In this document: piece after piece, positions 46,675-57,020 of the stretch
Layout of the letters: every line of letters begins with the position of its first letter
Position numbering within the stretch: the first letter of the stretch is position 1
DNA from: Akebia trifoliata
Lineage: Eukaryota; Streptophyta; Magnoliopsida; Ranunculales; Lardizabalaceae
NCBI GenBank assembly: GCA_017979445.1
Contig: CM030706.1
Span: 29,858,493 to 29,922,492 of the forward strand
Reading direction: 5' to 3'
DNA: 64,000 nt
The notes under the pieces: generated by a model
The model's database searches: none
The model's input: the letters and a program-made list of their open reading frames with translations, nothing else
What the model was told of the DNA's origin: nothing
Translations under genes and position numbers: made by a program

Positions 46675-49197
46675 ATGGCGCGCACTAGAGGGAGCCGGGC
46701 TGCATTGATTGGTGAGTCTGGAGATAGGTCGGCTATGAGGACTCGGTACGAGCAGGAGGCCGTGAGGGCACCACCTGCGGAGGAGGCAACACAGTCCTCA
46801 TCTAGCAGCTCATCTTCAAAGAGCGAGGTAGAGGCTGGTGTTTCTAGACGTCGAGCTACGGTCCGACGGGTGCCTAACAAGAGTAGGATTACACAGGCGG
46901 CCGGTAAAGGTGGTGGTGGTGGCCGAGGTGATGGTAGTGGTGGCAGTCGTGGTGGTGGTAGTGGTGGTAGTGGTGGTAGTGGTGAGGGTGGTAGTCGATG
47001 CCGAGGGGTAGAGGGAGTCCGCACTGCTATACCTACAGAGGCTCGAGAGGGCATAGCAGACACTCCCCTTCTTATAGGGTTGAGTAGACACGTGCGGATG
47101 GACGTGCCGACCCCTTATCCATCTAACAGCTATAGGGGCAGTTGGAGGACTTTCATGTTTGAGTTCGCCTTGTTCACGAAGGACTTGAGAGGCCAGTTCA
47201 CTCGGGCCGATTTTGGAGCTTTCTTGCGGATTCCATACTTCAGATCGGACCGGCCGATTTTCATAGCGATGATGGAGCGCTGGTTCCCGGCCACACACAC
47301 CTTTCATATGCCAGAGACAGATATTGGCATCAGGCCATCAAATTTTGTGACCATCACTGGGATCTCTATGGAGGGAGAGGCCATTTTTCCTCACATGCTG
47401 CCGTTAGACGAGGTTGCCGAGTTGATTGGGGCTCCTTATATTCCAGCTGCCGAGGTCGGCAAGCTGCATAGGCTAGGTATACGATTTTTGTGGTCGACCC
47501 TCGGTCAACGAGGTCGTACCGTGAGGCGTGGAGATGCCGATTATGCTGCCGTCTTCCACCTTAGTTTCTTACTTCTGTTAGGGAGCTGTTTTTCTAGGAG
47601 GACGACTCTACGGTGATGACTTGGTTTCTCCCTTTCCTTCGAGACATTCATCGAGTAGCCACCTATGATTGGGGGAGTCTAATCTATGGCACCATCCTCG
47701 GTGGCCTAGATCGTATCGTGGAGGGTATCACTTCCCCACGAGGTGGCGGTATCTCTGCCAGATTCTTCTGGCCCTTTATCGAGGTACTTTATTTCTCAAG
47801 TCTTTGAATTTTTGGCATTTCATTTCTTTTGATCGATTGGTTTGATCTTGTCGTTTCCTTTTTCTTCCAGCTTTTTGTACATGTTCACTTCCCATACTAT
47901 CTACCTGAGATGCGCCATCCAGATGAGGGCTATCCTCTTGGTGCTTTTTGGGCGACTCGAGATGGGCGTACTATCAAGAGCAATACCCGTAGCGCTCGGG
48001 CTCACTTTGACCGATGTAGGCTTCACGAGGTGAGTAACTTGTTTTGGTTTGTAGCACTAGAGTTTCCTTTCAGCATTTTGTAATCTCATTGTCTTCCTTC
48101 TCTTTTTGTTGTGTAGATATTCTCAGTCACCTTTCCGTATCTTCCTCATTCGGTCCAGGAGCGCCGAGAGGTGTGGGTAGCCTTCGATCAAGACATGCGA
48201 CGGGAGATCTATCCCTGCTTCATTGGCCGTCTCCTCTATGTGTACTACTTTGGGGAGCGACTATTCTTTCAGCATGATCGATCTTTCAGTATCCCGGCGG
48301 CTCCGGTGACGCCTTCTTCTATGGATCTGTCGGCTGAGGAGTACATGGCCCAGGTCGGTGGGGTACCAGCGCGAGGGCTTCTAGTGGAGGGCGATTATAT
48401 CAGTTGGTTCAGGACCGCCTCCATTGGTTGCTTGATGCATGCTATGCCCATGCGTGCCGAGGTTACTGAGATCGGTGGAGTGTTCATCCAGGAGCATGAC
48501 GACACCGTAAGTCCTAACTTTTCTCTTCTTCTTATCTTCTGATTCTCCATGTCTTTTCAAGTCTAATTTGCTGCTTTTTTCTCAGATTGATGATCTGCGT
48601 CGCCTCCGGGAGGGGTACAGCGTGATAGATGCCCAAGCGGCCCGTTGTGCTGAGATGGAGGCTCGGTGGAGAGCGGCTCAGGCAGAGGTGGCAGCTCAGG
48701 CCGAGCGTATTCATGAGCTAGAGATGAGGCTGGCCATAAGAGAGTCTCGTTCACAGGCTGAGATGGTACGTTCTTCTTTTCCTTTATCTCTTCCAATTCA
48801 ATATTTTTATCACTGTAAGCTGATTGTTTCGTTTTCTTGTGGTGTTTCAGGACTATCATCGACACCATGATGGGGCCAACACATCTGCTCATCCACCTCC
48901 TCCCACTCAGGTACATTTAATTTCAGTTATTTTCATTCATTAGCCTGCTTGCATATTTGCCTGTCATTTGAGTGCATTTGTTTATCTTTTCAAGCTTCGG
49001 ATAGCGCCGGTCCTTCTACCCTACCCCCAGCTTTTACTATAGATTTTTCGGAGACTTCCGATATGGGCATAGGGATGCATGATCTGCCTGCTTTTTCGGG
49101 TACCGGCTCTGTCTTCTCCGGTCTGAGGGACGTAGATCTATCTGGCGTTGATTCTGTTGCCCGAGATGTTCCTGGACCAGATGATGATAGATCTTAG
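46675..49197 (+). pseudogene. Plant mobile domain (PMD) gene, intron-containing, antisense within the Tat element
   Basis: PMD (aminotransferase-like, MAIN/MAIL family) proteins occur in host genes linked to silencing and widely within plant transposons. Exon 1 starts ATG at 46675 after a splice acceptor: a basic N-terminus, a Ser run, a Gly-rich run (residues about 80-105), then the PMD core (GSWRTFMFEFALF..., MMERWFPATHTFHMPETD, DEVAELIGAPYIP). Exon 2 ends at 47783. Then 47871-48029, 48117-48506, 48586-48765 and 48851-48910 are all in phase 0 with GT-AG borders. The 48586-48765 exon is a probable coiled coil (AEMEARWRAAQAEVAAQAE). The last exon, about 48995-49197 (SDSAGPSTLPPAF, ending at TAG), does not join in frame from 48910 by any site I tested. 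At about 47590-47620 the frame changes with a TAG, so this copy may be broken. Codon use is more GC-rich than its surroundings. Confidence 0.7.
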
Positions 49198-49608
49198 GAT
49201 GTATTTATGAACATTTGAAACACATTTTTTTGTATTTTGTGCTCATTGTATAACTCTTTTTTATTATATATATACTAGTGTTTATTTCATTTTGGATTCT
49301 TTTTGTGAAATTGTGAGTTTTTTAGGGTGTTTGAGCTTGCGAGTCCTTAGGACTCTCAATTGACTTGTCCCTAGCTTTAGGTTTTTTTGAGATCTCAAGA
49401 TGTGTATGATGAGATTTTCGGGCCTCTAAAAGGTCTATGTGCGCATTTTGAGGTATTTGGGCTCACGAAGGCCCTTATGGTATGGTCAGGATTTTTGAGA
49501 CCCCGAATGAGTGTGACTGTAACCTTCGTCGAGCAACCAAGGCTTGGAAGTGGTAACATCAAATTACTCGTGGTTTGTGGTGCATCAATTTAACATCTCG
49601 AATGTACT
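49198..49608. other. Spacer after the PMD gene
   Basis: Contains a T-rich stretch and AT-rich ATATATATAC (about 49265) that could include the PMD polyadenylation region. The short frame at 49387-49593 is not recognised. Confidence 0.35.
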
Positions 49609-49746
49609 AGTCCGTGCATGAAGCACGGACTGCGCTAATTTTGAACGATCCGTGCTTCATGTACGGACTGTTTGAAATTTTTTCCAGTCCGTGCATGAAG
49701 CACGGACTCAAATAGAATTGCTCAGTCCGTACTCCATGTACGGACC
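49609..49746. repeat. Hairpin cluster B: four palindromes
   Basis: GTCCGTGCATGAAGCACGGA, ATCCGTGCTTCATGTACGGA, GTCCGTGCATGAAGCACGGA and GTCCGTACTCCATGTACGGA, spaced about 37 bp. Same size and spacing as cluster A, on the other side of the PMD gene and directly upstream of the DUF7745 frame. Confidence 0.85.
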
Positions 49747-49835
49747 AGAACCTTCTATTTTGTTTTTTAACTCACAGAATCTTATTTAGTCATCCTCTTT
49801 CACGATTTTAGAAATTTCACCCCACTAGGGCATCA

Positions 49836-50469
49836 ATGGAGCCCACTCATGCTTTGGAGGATTCAACCAACTTCGATCTCGCGGTCAAAAGCTCATCTCC
49901 CGCTCTTGAAGGTAACTTCAACCTTCCCAATCTCAAAAGGTACGTCGTTGTAGATCCATTTTTACATCAATGGCTTAGTTCTATGACCCATGAAGAAAGA
50001 ATTAGGTGGGATTCCAACAAGCTTGGGTTCACTCTCTCTTTGTCAAAGGTCACTATCATGTGGGACTTGATAGAGGCTCTTATGGAATTTTGGGTCCCGG
50101 AGCTCAACTTGTTTTGTTTTGGAGACAAAGAAATGACTCCTACGATTAAAGAGTTTGAACGCATACTTGGCCTTTGCCAATCGCCTCGGGTGGTCGTACC
50201 ACCCTTGCGTGAAAGTTATAGGAAAGAAGCGTCGGGATTCTTTGGGGTCACAAAGCAACAATTAGAACGGGTGGATGGAAATCCGAATCTCCTCAAGGTT
50301 TCTAAAGAATTTTGTTTCGATGGCTTGGGGCCATGAATTCTCAATCTCGATTTGATATTTTGACATTGGTGGTAATGAACCAAATTTTGTTCCCTCGGAA
50401 CGATGAGTATGTGAATCTAGCTCTGATAAGCGTACTCGACCAAGTTCGACCAAAATATGAATATTTTTG
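49836..50469 (+). pseudogene. DUF7745 fragment, plus strand (antisense to pol)
   Basis: ATG at 49836 opens 166 codons: an acidic N-terminus, WLSSMTHEERIRWDSNKLG, then IEALMEFWVPELNLFCFGDK and EMTPTIKEFERILGL, which match the N-terminal half of DUF7745 ('lieaLi.fWd.....F.fGd.eltPTleEy..llgl'). The frame shifts near 50334 and continues as NSQSRFDILTLVVMNQILFP and DEYVNLALISVLDQVRPKYE, the next block of the family, stopping at about 50469. The C-terminal 'WvPLlG' part is missing. A 634-bp remnant, so truncated and frameshifted. Its function is unknown. Confidence 0.7.
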
Positions 50470-50613
50470 AAAACCTTTGTTATCTCAATGATATTTGTGC
50501 TTTCGCCAACTACTGAGAATATAGATGTCAGTAGTTCCTAGGCTCTTTTTAGAGTCGTCCGCAGTGCCCCAGTTCTAGGTGAATATCGATTGAGCATGGG
50601 ACTTAGGATTTTG

Positions 50614-51510
50614 GAAAAAATTTCGCCGTTCACAGTTTATACTCATACGGGCCAGGAGTTCTTTATTTTGTTGTTTTTTTTTTGTTTTGGTCCCTTGTTG
50701 CCCCTGGTGCCAGTTAAGGTTTTCACCAGACCCGGTTTCCACAGTTTTGCGCATCGATGCCCTTTTGGGTTTTCATCGTGCCGGTGGCTTTGATCTTGCC
50801 ATAGTTTGATTCTTTTACTCATAACGCCCTTTCAGGTTTTCACTATGCCCTTTCAGACTATGCTTGTATTTTTTTGGATTTTTACATTGCAGATCTTGTT
50901 TGGAGCCTCTGTGTCTTTGTGGCTTGGTGACTCAAGTTGAGTTGCAAGATCGACGACTCTACTCTTGTAGTGGCACTCTTTCTTGAGTAACAGATCTAGA
51001 TTCCCCTCTCGAGTTTGCTGACGACTATTCGTGGCTCGGCAACTCAAGTTGAGCCGCGAGATCTGCTACCCTACACTTCGAGTACTCTTTTTTTCGAATA
51101 TCCGCCCTGGATTCCCCTCTCGCGTCTTCCAACAACTAATAAGACTTGATGTCCGGATCAAATTGCTAGATCATTGGTGCTGCCACCGTCATTATGATAC
51201 CTTAGAACATTCCCTGATCCAAAAGGACTTTTGATGGGATGAAGTGTTTGCTAAGGCTAAGTGTAGTGGAAAGATACAAAAAGGTTAAGGTAGGTTCATC
51301 TAGAGTGGGTTAGACTTGGGGTTCGTCTATTTTTATTTCGAAAAGGTGATCTATGTCTCCTCCCAGCGTCTCTCGAACTTATTTAGGCTGGAGATTTGGG
51401 TCGAGCTCAGATCAAGTGTCCGAGTTTTTGAATTTTTTGATTTTTTTGTATTTTAGCCGTTCACAATTTATCATCATGCGGGCCAGGAGTATTTTGATGC
51501 TTTGACTTTT
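50614..51510. repeat. Diverged direct repeats in the post-pol region
   Basis: Two nested patterns. GCCGTTCACAGTTTATACTC with CGGGCCAGGAGT at 50624-50663 recurs as GCCGTTCACAATTTATCATC with CGGGCCAGGAGT at 51459-51494. Between them GGCTTGGTGACTCAAGTTGA with GATTCCCCTCTCG (50920-51010) recurs as GGCTCGGCAACTCAAGTTGA with GATTCCCCTCTCG (51034-51122). Non-coding, probably the element's untranslated region between pol and the antisense genes. Confidence 0.65.
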
Positions 51511-51653
51511 TGATTTTTTTTTTTTTTTGTAACATTGACTTGCCCCAATCTTAGGTTTAAGAAATGAATGTGATAGCTCAAAGGGGTTGACTAGGGTTAG
51601 ATAGTTGTTTTCAGGCTAGCAAAGATGGCCTTTCGTCATCTCAGGGTCAGGTT

Positions 51654-52800
51654 TTAGGCGTAGTATTTTTTGACAGTGTCAGCATTGATCGGCTGAGGGA
51701 AGACTTGTCCGTCCATCTCTGTAAGGATCAAAGCTCCTCCCGTCATCACCTTCTGCACAATGAATGGTCCCTCGTAATTTGGTCTAAATTTTCCCCTAAC
51801 ATCTTCTTGTATCGGTAAAATCTTTTTCAAGACAAGGTCTCCTAGTGAGAAATTTCGAGGTTTGACTTTTTTGTTGTAGGCCCATGCGATTCGCCGTTGG
51901 TAAATTTGGTCATGACAGATAGCTGCGAGACATTTCTCTTCTATCAGATTTAATTGATCAAACCGAGCTTGAACCCATTCTGTTTCATCCAACTCTGTTT
52001 CTTTTAAGATCCGGAGGGAGGGAATCTCAACCTCAACGGGTAAGACTGCTTCCATTCCATACACCAGTGAGTACGGAGTCACCCCAGTTGAAGTTCGAAA
52101 TGAAGTCCGATAAGCGTAAAGGGCGAAAAGCAACATGTAATGCCAATCCTTGTAAGTAACTGCCATTTTCTCGATGATTCTTTTGATGTTTTTGTTGGCA
52201 GCCTCAACTGCTTCGTTCATTTTGGGCCTATACGGTACAGAGTTGTGATGAGTGATCTGGAAGTCCTTACACATCTTGATCATATCCTTGTTCTTGAAGT
52301 TCTTGACGTTGTCAGTCACTAACCCGCTAGGAAGCCCATATCTGCAGATAATGTTGTTCTTGACAAATTTCAGAACGCTACTCTTAGTGACATTAGCATA
52401 AGAAGCTGCTTCTACCTATTTCGTAAAGTAATCGATAGCGACTAGGATGAAACGATGCCCATTTGAAGCTTTTGGCGAAATCTGTCCAATAACGTCCATG
52501 CCCCAAAGTGAGAAGGGCCAAGGAGTAGTCATGTTGTGTAATTCTGACGGTGGCGCATTGATCTTGTTGGCATAGATCTGGCAGAGATGGCATTTACAGA
52601 CGTGTTGATAACAATCACTTTCCATGGTAGTCCAGCAATATCCCATTCTCATGATCTTCTTAGCAAGCATGTAAGGTCCGCAGACTCCACCATGTACGGT
52701 TTCGATCAGTTGTTTTGCTTCTATTTCTGCCACACATCGGATTAGGACTTCATGATGTGATTTCTTGTACAGGATGCCATTGCTCAGGAAGAATTGGCCT
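51654..52800 (-). pseudogene. Integrase (IN) of the Tat element
   Basis: Inserts the cDNA into chromosomes. Reading down from 52733: the N-terminal zinc domain with ETVHGGVCGPYMLAKK and CYQHVCKCHLC (HHCC type; the segment with the second His seems shortened). Then GMDVIGQISP with the first catalytic Asp, and a TAG stop at about 52413-52415. After a frame break, TDNVKNFKNKD holds the second Asp (the usual Gly after Asn is Val), and MNEAVEAANKNIKRIIEK holds the catalytic Glu. The C-terminal domain has WAYNKKVKPRNFSLGDLVL and GPFIVQKVMTGGALIL, ending INADTVKKYYA. The final part (52319-51654, 221 codons) is open without interruption. Confidence 0.85.
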
Positions 52801-52820
52801 GCTAGCTTCTGAATAGTCCT

Positions 52821-53147
52821 TCAATCATTAGACGTTGCGTCTGATGGGAGAGTTCGATCTTCGAGATAGGCTTTAATGTCTGAATACCAAGGTTTTTCTT
52901 CAGATTCTTCAACTTCGACGTGTAGACAGTAAGCTGGCTCATATTGAAGTCCAATCTCAATAAGATCAATGACTAAGTCCTCTGAGATACTGATCATAGA
53001 AGCTAGCGTTGCAAGTGCATTAGCAAATTGATTCTTAGCTCTCGGCATATAAGTGAATGAGATTCTATCGAAGCATGAGCTTAGTTCCTGTAGATACTCA
53101 TGGTAAGGGATCAATCTTTGCTCTCGAGTCTTCCATTCTCCAGTTGT
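52821..53147 (-). pseudogene. Linker between archaeal RNase H and integrase
   Basis: The open frame at 53114-52821 begins MIPYHEYLQELSSCF and contains YMPRAKNQFANALATLAS, the end of the Tat archaeal-type RNase H ('h.pr..N..ADaLatlas', here N in place of D), followed by an acidic linker. A stop and a frame change separate it from the preceding RNase H block. Confidence 0.7.
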
Positions 53148-53459
53148 CTAGTAGACTACTAGGCTTGAATCTCCGAAAACATCGATCTCATCTACCTCGA
53201 TATCCAGTGCTGCTTTCAATCCTGCTATGCACGCTTCATATTCAGCCTCGTTGTTAGAACATTGAAACTTCAGTCTGATTGCAATTGGCACGTGGGACCC
53301 ATCTGGTTTGATCAAGACTGACCCTATTCCGTTCCCTTTCTGATTTGCTGCTCCGTCAAAGTATATTTTCCAGCCTGGTTCTTCGTCATCGTCCTCAATC
53401 TCAGTGAGTAATATGGCTTCGTCAGGAAAGTTTGTCTTCAATAGTTCATAATCAGGCAA
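53148..53459 (-). pseudogene. Archaeal-type RNase H (aRNH) of Tat lineage
   Basis: A second RNase H acquired by the Tat lineage. Motifs in order: WKIYFDGAANQKGNGIGSVL (first catalytic Asp), NNEAEYEACIAGLKAAL (Glu) and DEIDVFGDSSLVV (second Asp). The catalytic residues of this part are kept, and the last Asp is expected in the following broken segment. This domain is the main reason for placing the element in Tat rather than in other Ty3/gypsy lineages. Confidence 0.85.
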
Positions 53460-53569
53460 CGGATGCTCAGCTAAATGGTCGGCAATGGCTTGTCCCTTTA
53501 TGGCCTTTTGAGTGACATAGGTGATGCCGAACTTAGATAATAGTAATTGTCATTTTACAATACGACCTG

Positions 53570-53933
53570 TTAACGCTGGCTTCTCGAAGAGGTACTTGAG
53601 AGGGTCCATTCAAGCAATGAGCATAGTCGAGTAACTGAGGAGATAATGTCGTAGTCGTTAAGATGCCCATACCAATGCGCAACAAGTCTTCTCAAATGCC
53701 GAATACTTTGCCTCATAATCAGTGAACTTCTTGCTGAGATAGTAAATGGCTTGCTCTTTTCTCCCTGACTCATCGTATTGTCCCAATACACTGCCCATAG
53801 ACGTTTCTTGCGCCGAGATATACATCAGTAAGGGTCGTCCTGGCGTAGGAGAAACCAAGACTGGCGGATTGAGCAAATATTTCTTTATTTTGTCGAAGGC
53901 TTCTTGACAGTCTTCGTTCCATGCTTTTGGCAT
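53570..53933 (-). pseudogene. RT-associated RNase H
   Basis: 53933-53658 reads NEDCQEAFDKIKKYLLNPPV, LLMYISAQETSMGSVLGQ, AIYYLSKKFTDYEAKYSAFE and CCALVWA, the usual RNase H following Ty3/gypsy RT. The catalytic-Asp position reads as Gln/Glu here, as in many Tat elements where this copy has degenerated and aRNH takes over. A frame change near 53650 leads to 53791-53570. Confidence 0.75.
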
Positions 53934-54038
53934 ATCTTTTCTGAGTAGCTTAAATACTGGTTCACAGATAGACGTGAGTTATGCGATGAATCTGCAGATA
54001 TACTATATTCTATCCAAAAATGCTCGGACATCCTTTTC

Positions 54039-54836
54039 TCATTCAAGGGCTTTCATTTCAAGAATGTACTTAGTCTTTGCTGGATCTATCTCAATGCCTC
54101 TTCTACTGACGATGAAGCCCAATAGCTTGCCTGATGTTGCCCCGAATACATATTTTGCTGGATTGAGCCTTAAGTTGTATTTTCTTAGTCGATCGAATAA
54201 CTTTTTCAGATTTACCAGATGGTCTTCTTCTATACCAGATTTAGCGATCATGTCATCTACGTAGACTTTCATTTCTTTATAGATCATGTCGTGGAATAAA
54301 GCCGTCATTGCGCGTTGATAGGTTGCCCCTGCGTTTTTAAGCCCAAACGGCATGACTTTGTAATGAAAAGTGCCCCAGGGTGTAATGAATGCTGTCTTTT
54401 CTTGGTCTTTTTCTGCCATTTTTATCTGATTGTACCCGGAGAAATCATTCATGAATGAGAACATACCATGCCCCGCTCTGCTATCGACTAGAGTGTCGAT
54501 GTGAGGTAGTGGAAAATCATCCTTAAGACTGGCTCTATTTAGATCTCGATAGTCGACGCACATTAGTACTTTCCCGCCCTTCTTCGGTACCGGAACGACA
54601 TTGGCTAGCCATTCGGGGTACGTGGAGACTGCAAGAAATCCTGCTTGGAATTATTTCATCACTTCGTCTTTGACTTCGAGTGTCCATTCTGACTTAAGTC
54701 TTCTTAATTTTTGCTTGATCGACTTGTTCCCAGGTACGATCGGCACCTTATGAACAACAAGATCCATGTCCAAACCGGACATATCTTTGTAGGACCAGGC
54801 GAAGATGTCTTGATAGCTACGTAGTAGTTCAATCAT
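54039..54836 (-). pseudogene. Reverse transcriptase (RT)
   Basis: 54836-54651: QDIFAWSYKDMSGLDMDLVV and the KQKLRRL block before RT domain 1, ended by a TAG before the FQAGFL segment. 54563-54039: MCVDYRDLNRASLKDDFPLP, FSFMNDFSGYNQIKMA (catalytic Asp), PFGLKNAGATYQRAM, the YVDDMI active-site box, and KYVFGATSGKLLGFIVSRRG. All core motifs are present, so the loss of function comes from stops and frameshifts, not from the active site. There is a stop after the EMKALE segment and another in the 'VRAFLDRI' segment. Confidence 0.85.
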
Positions 54837-54874
54837 TTCTTCTTTTTGCTGAGGGGTTACTAAGGCTCTGATTT

Positions 54875-55738
54875 TTACAACACGTGGGTCATCTCCAGTG
54901 TCGAAATTAACTGAGTCTGTATCCTCAATGTTTGGCTGAACACATTTTCATGTCGTTCTAACAGGTCCTTGATTTCTTTAGGAGGGTATTCCACTTCATC
55001 CTCAAACTCTTCTTCAATTCCCATGAGATCGAAGTCGAGTTCAAGATCGAAGTCATACTCATCCTTTTCATATCCTGTTCTGTCCAAAGGTCCATTCGAT
55101 TGAAACAAATCCCTTAAATTCTGAGAAAACTCTTTTTTTTATTTTTGAAATATATCTATTTTTTTGAGATTTTGAAAGTTTTTTTATTTTTTTATTTTTT
55201 TATTTTTTTATTTTTTAAAGGCTTTTTGATTTTTTTCCTTTTTGAAGAATTTTTTATTTTTTTTATTTTTGAGTGTTATTTTCTGGACATCTGAAATAAG
55301 AAGAGCAATATGCATTAGTAAAGATAGGAAGCCCTCAAAACAGTCTTTACCCGAGGACGAGGGCTCGTTATGATCCTCAGGCAAACTGATGTTGCCTAAC
55401 GGCTTTTTTTTTAGGCTATGGTAGCCTCAAGGGTTAGAGGGAATTCCTCCCAATTGTTCAAAATTTCCCCTTTTTTTAGGGGCGGATGAGATGTGAAAGT
55501 GATTTGTTAGGTGATTCGATTGGTGATTCGGAGATAACCATGATCTCCGATTGATTTTTGTCAGATTAGGGCACAGTCCCTCCCAAGCTTGGTGGGATGA
55601 CGACTGATGCCCAGTCAATACCGGTAGGGAAAGGTGATTTTTTTCCTTTACTCTCGATTGCTTCCTCTTTTGCGAGCTCTTGGGTAGCCATTAACAGATC
55701 CTTGTCGGAATCCCCATTGAATAAAACATCAATGCCTT
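54875..55738 (-). pseudogene. Acidic linker between G-patch and RT
   Basis: The frame at 55108-54875 is rich in Asp and Glu (DFDLELDFDLMGIEEEFEDE) and leads toward the RT with the 'PPKEIKDLLERHENVFSQ' segment. 55140-55280 is T/A-rich low complexity on the element strand, probably an expansion that disrupts the frame. 55300-55738 has only broken frames. Confidence 0.5.
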
Positions 55739-56113
55739 CTACAAAGGGTGGCTGGACTCAACGACTAGATCTTTTTGGATAGGTACAGGTTTGAAATTTA
55801 CCCTTTTTGGCCTTTTTGCAAGTAGTGGTTCCGATAAGATGTTAGGTCTAGCATGAGATTTCGGAAAGCTAATGCTGATATGCGGAACTCTGCCCAGGTT
55901 CCAGACATTTGGTTTGTAGTTTTGCCTTCTCGCTAGTCGAAGCTCTTTTTTCTTGTCGTTCATTTCTGCAATATCCCTTTTTGTGGGCCTAAACCTGAGA
56001 CCAAAATAAGGAATGTACTTTTTTGCTATGATTGGTGTAGCTCTTCCTCTTCCTCCCGGTCCCAACCCTTGCTTGGGTCGATAACCTGCCATTTTTATAA
56101 CCCAACCAACCAT
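55739..56113 (-). pseudogene. G-patch domain region
   Basis: MVGWVIKMAGYRPKQGLGPG starts a G-patch-like motif ('mlr.mGY.pGqGLGk...G'), followed by YFGLRFRPTKRD and a basic region. G-patch segments lie between protease and RT in many Tat polyproteins and may help RNA binding. The match here is partial: several of the usual glycines are kept, others are changed. Confidence 0.6.
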
Positions 56114-56139
56114 TAGATTTGTTCTTGATAGCTTTGCTT

Positions 56140-57020
56140 TTATCTTCCCTGTCCCTTTTCAATATGATTGATAGCGACGAATTGATAAGAGTGATAGAGT
56201 GTTTTGTCCTTCGTCATCTCAATGTCGATAAATGGCACATCCAGAGCTTTTCCAACCGGGATAAGATTTTCTACCAGTATCGATATCATTCTCTGCCCCA
56301 TGATAAACTTGACTCTTTGGTGTAGAGAAGACGGTACTGCCCCGGCAATATGGATCCATGGCCTGCCCAACAGTAAGTTGAAGGTCGTTCCATGACTTCA
56401 AATGTTACTTCGAATATACATGGGCCTATTGTGACAGGTAGATCTACTTCTCCTAGAGAATCCTTTCTCAAACTATCAAAATCTCGGACGACCTTATTGT
56501 TGGGCTTGACATGTGACCAATCAGCATTGAGTTTCTTGAAAGTTTCAAGCGGGCAGACGTTAAGTGCTGAGCCATTGTCAATCAGTACTCTGACAACCAT
56601 CATATCCTTGCATATGACCATAATATTTAGTGGCTCGACGTGTCCCGTTCCTTCAGGTATAAATTCACTTTCAGTGAAAATATTAGGATTGGGGGCCATG
56701 ATTTGGCCAACCGTCTGTTCCAACTATGCCGGCGATGTAGTTGCGAGTACATGCGATTTTCCCAAGACTCTCAGTAATGCCTCCTGGTGTTTCTCTGACT
56801 TTTGCATCAGACCCAGAATACTGACTTGAGCTAGTTGTTTGTTTAGCTGGTCCACAATATTATGCTCACTCTTACAAATAAGCTTAATGAAGTCTGCAGT
56901 TTCCTTGTCCATTACTTTAGCTTCCGCCTCTTTATCTGTTGCTTTAACCTCATCTTTTTTCTGGTCATTTTCGTTCATTTTGCCCTTTCCTTTTACCTTT
57001 CTCATCTCTTCATCTGTCAT
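56140..57020 (-). pseudogene. Aspartic protease (PR) region
   Basis: 57020-56724 is a lysine- and glutamate-rich spacer, then FIKLICKSEHNIVDQLNKQL, the conserved pre-protease segment, ended by a stop. 56723-56286: MMVVRVLIDNGSALNVCPLE, the active-site loop (D-N-G in place of D-T/S-G, usual in this lineage), then VVRDFDSLRKDSLGEVDLPV and IGPCIFEVTFEVM. A frame change near 56350 is followed by GRPWIHIAGAVPSSLHQRVK, the flap-to-C-terminal block ('lLGRPWih.agavpSsLHq'). Coordinates of the two frames overlap. Confidence 0.8.

Noticed and set aside
46665..47307. Minus-strand ORFs of 132 and 163 residues, Pro- or Thr-rich
   Set aside because: Shadows of PMD exon 1; the Pro and Thr runs are the complement of its Gly-rich repeat.
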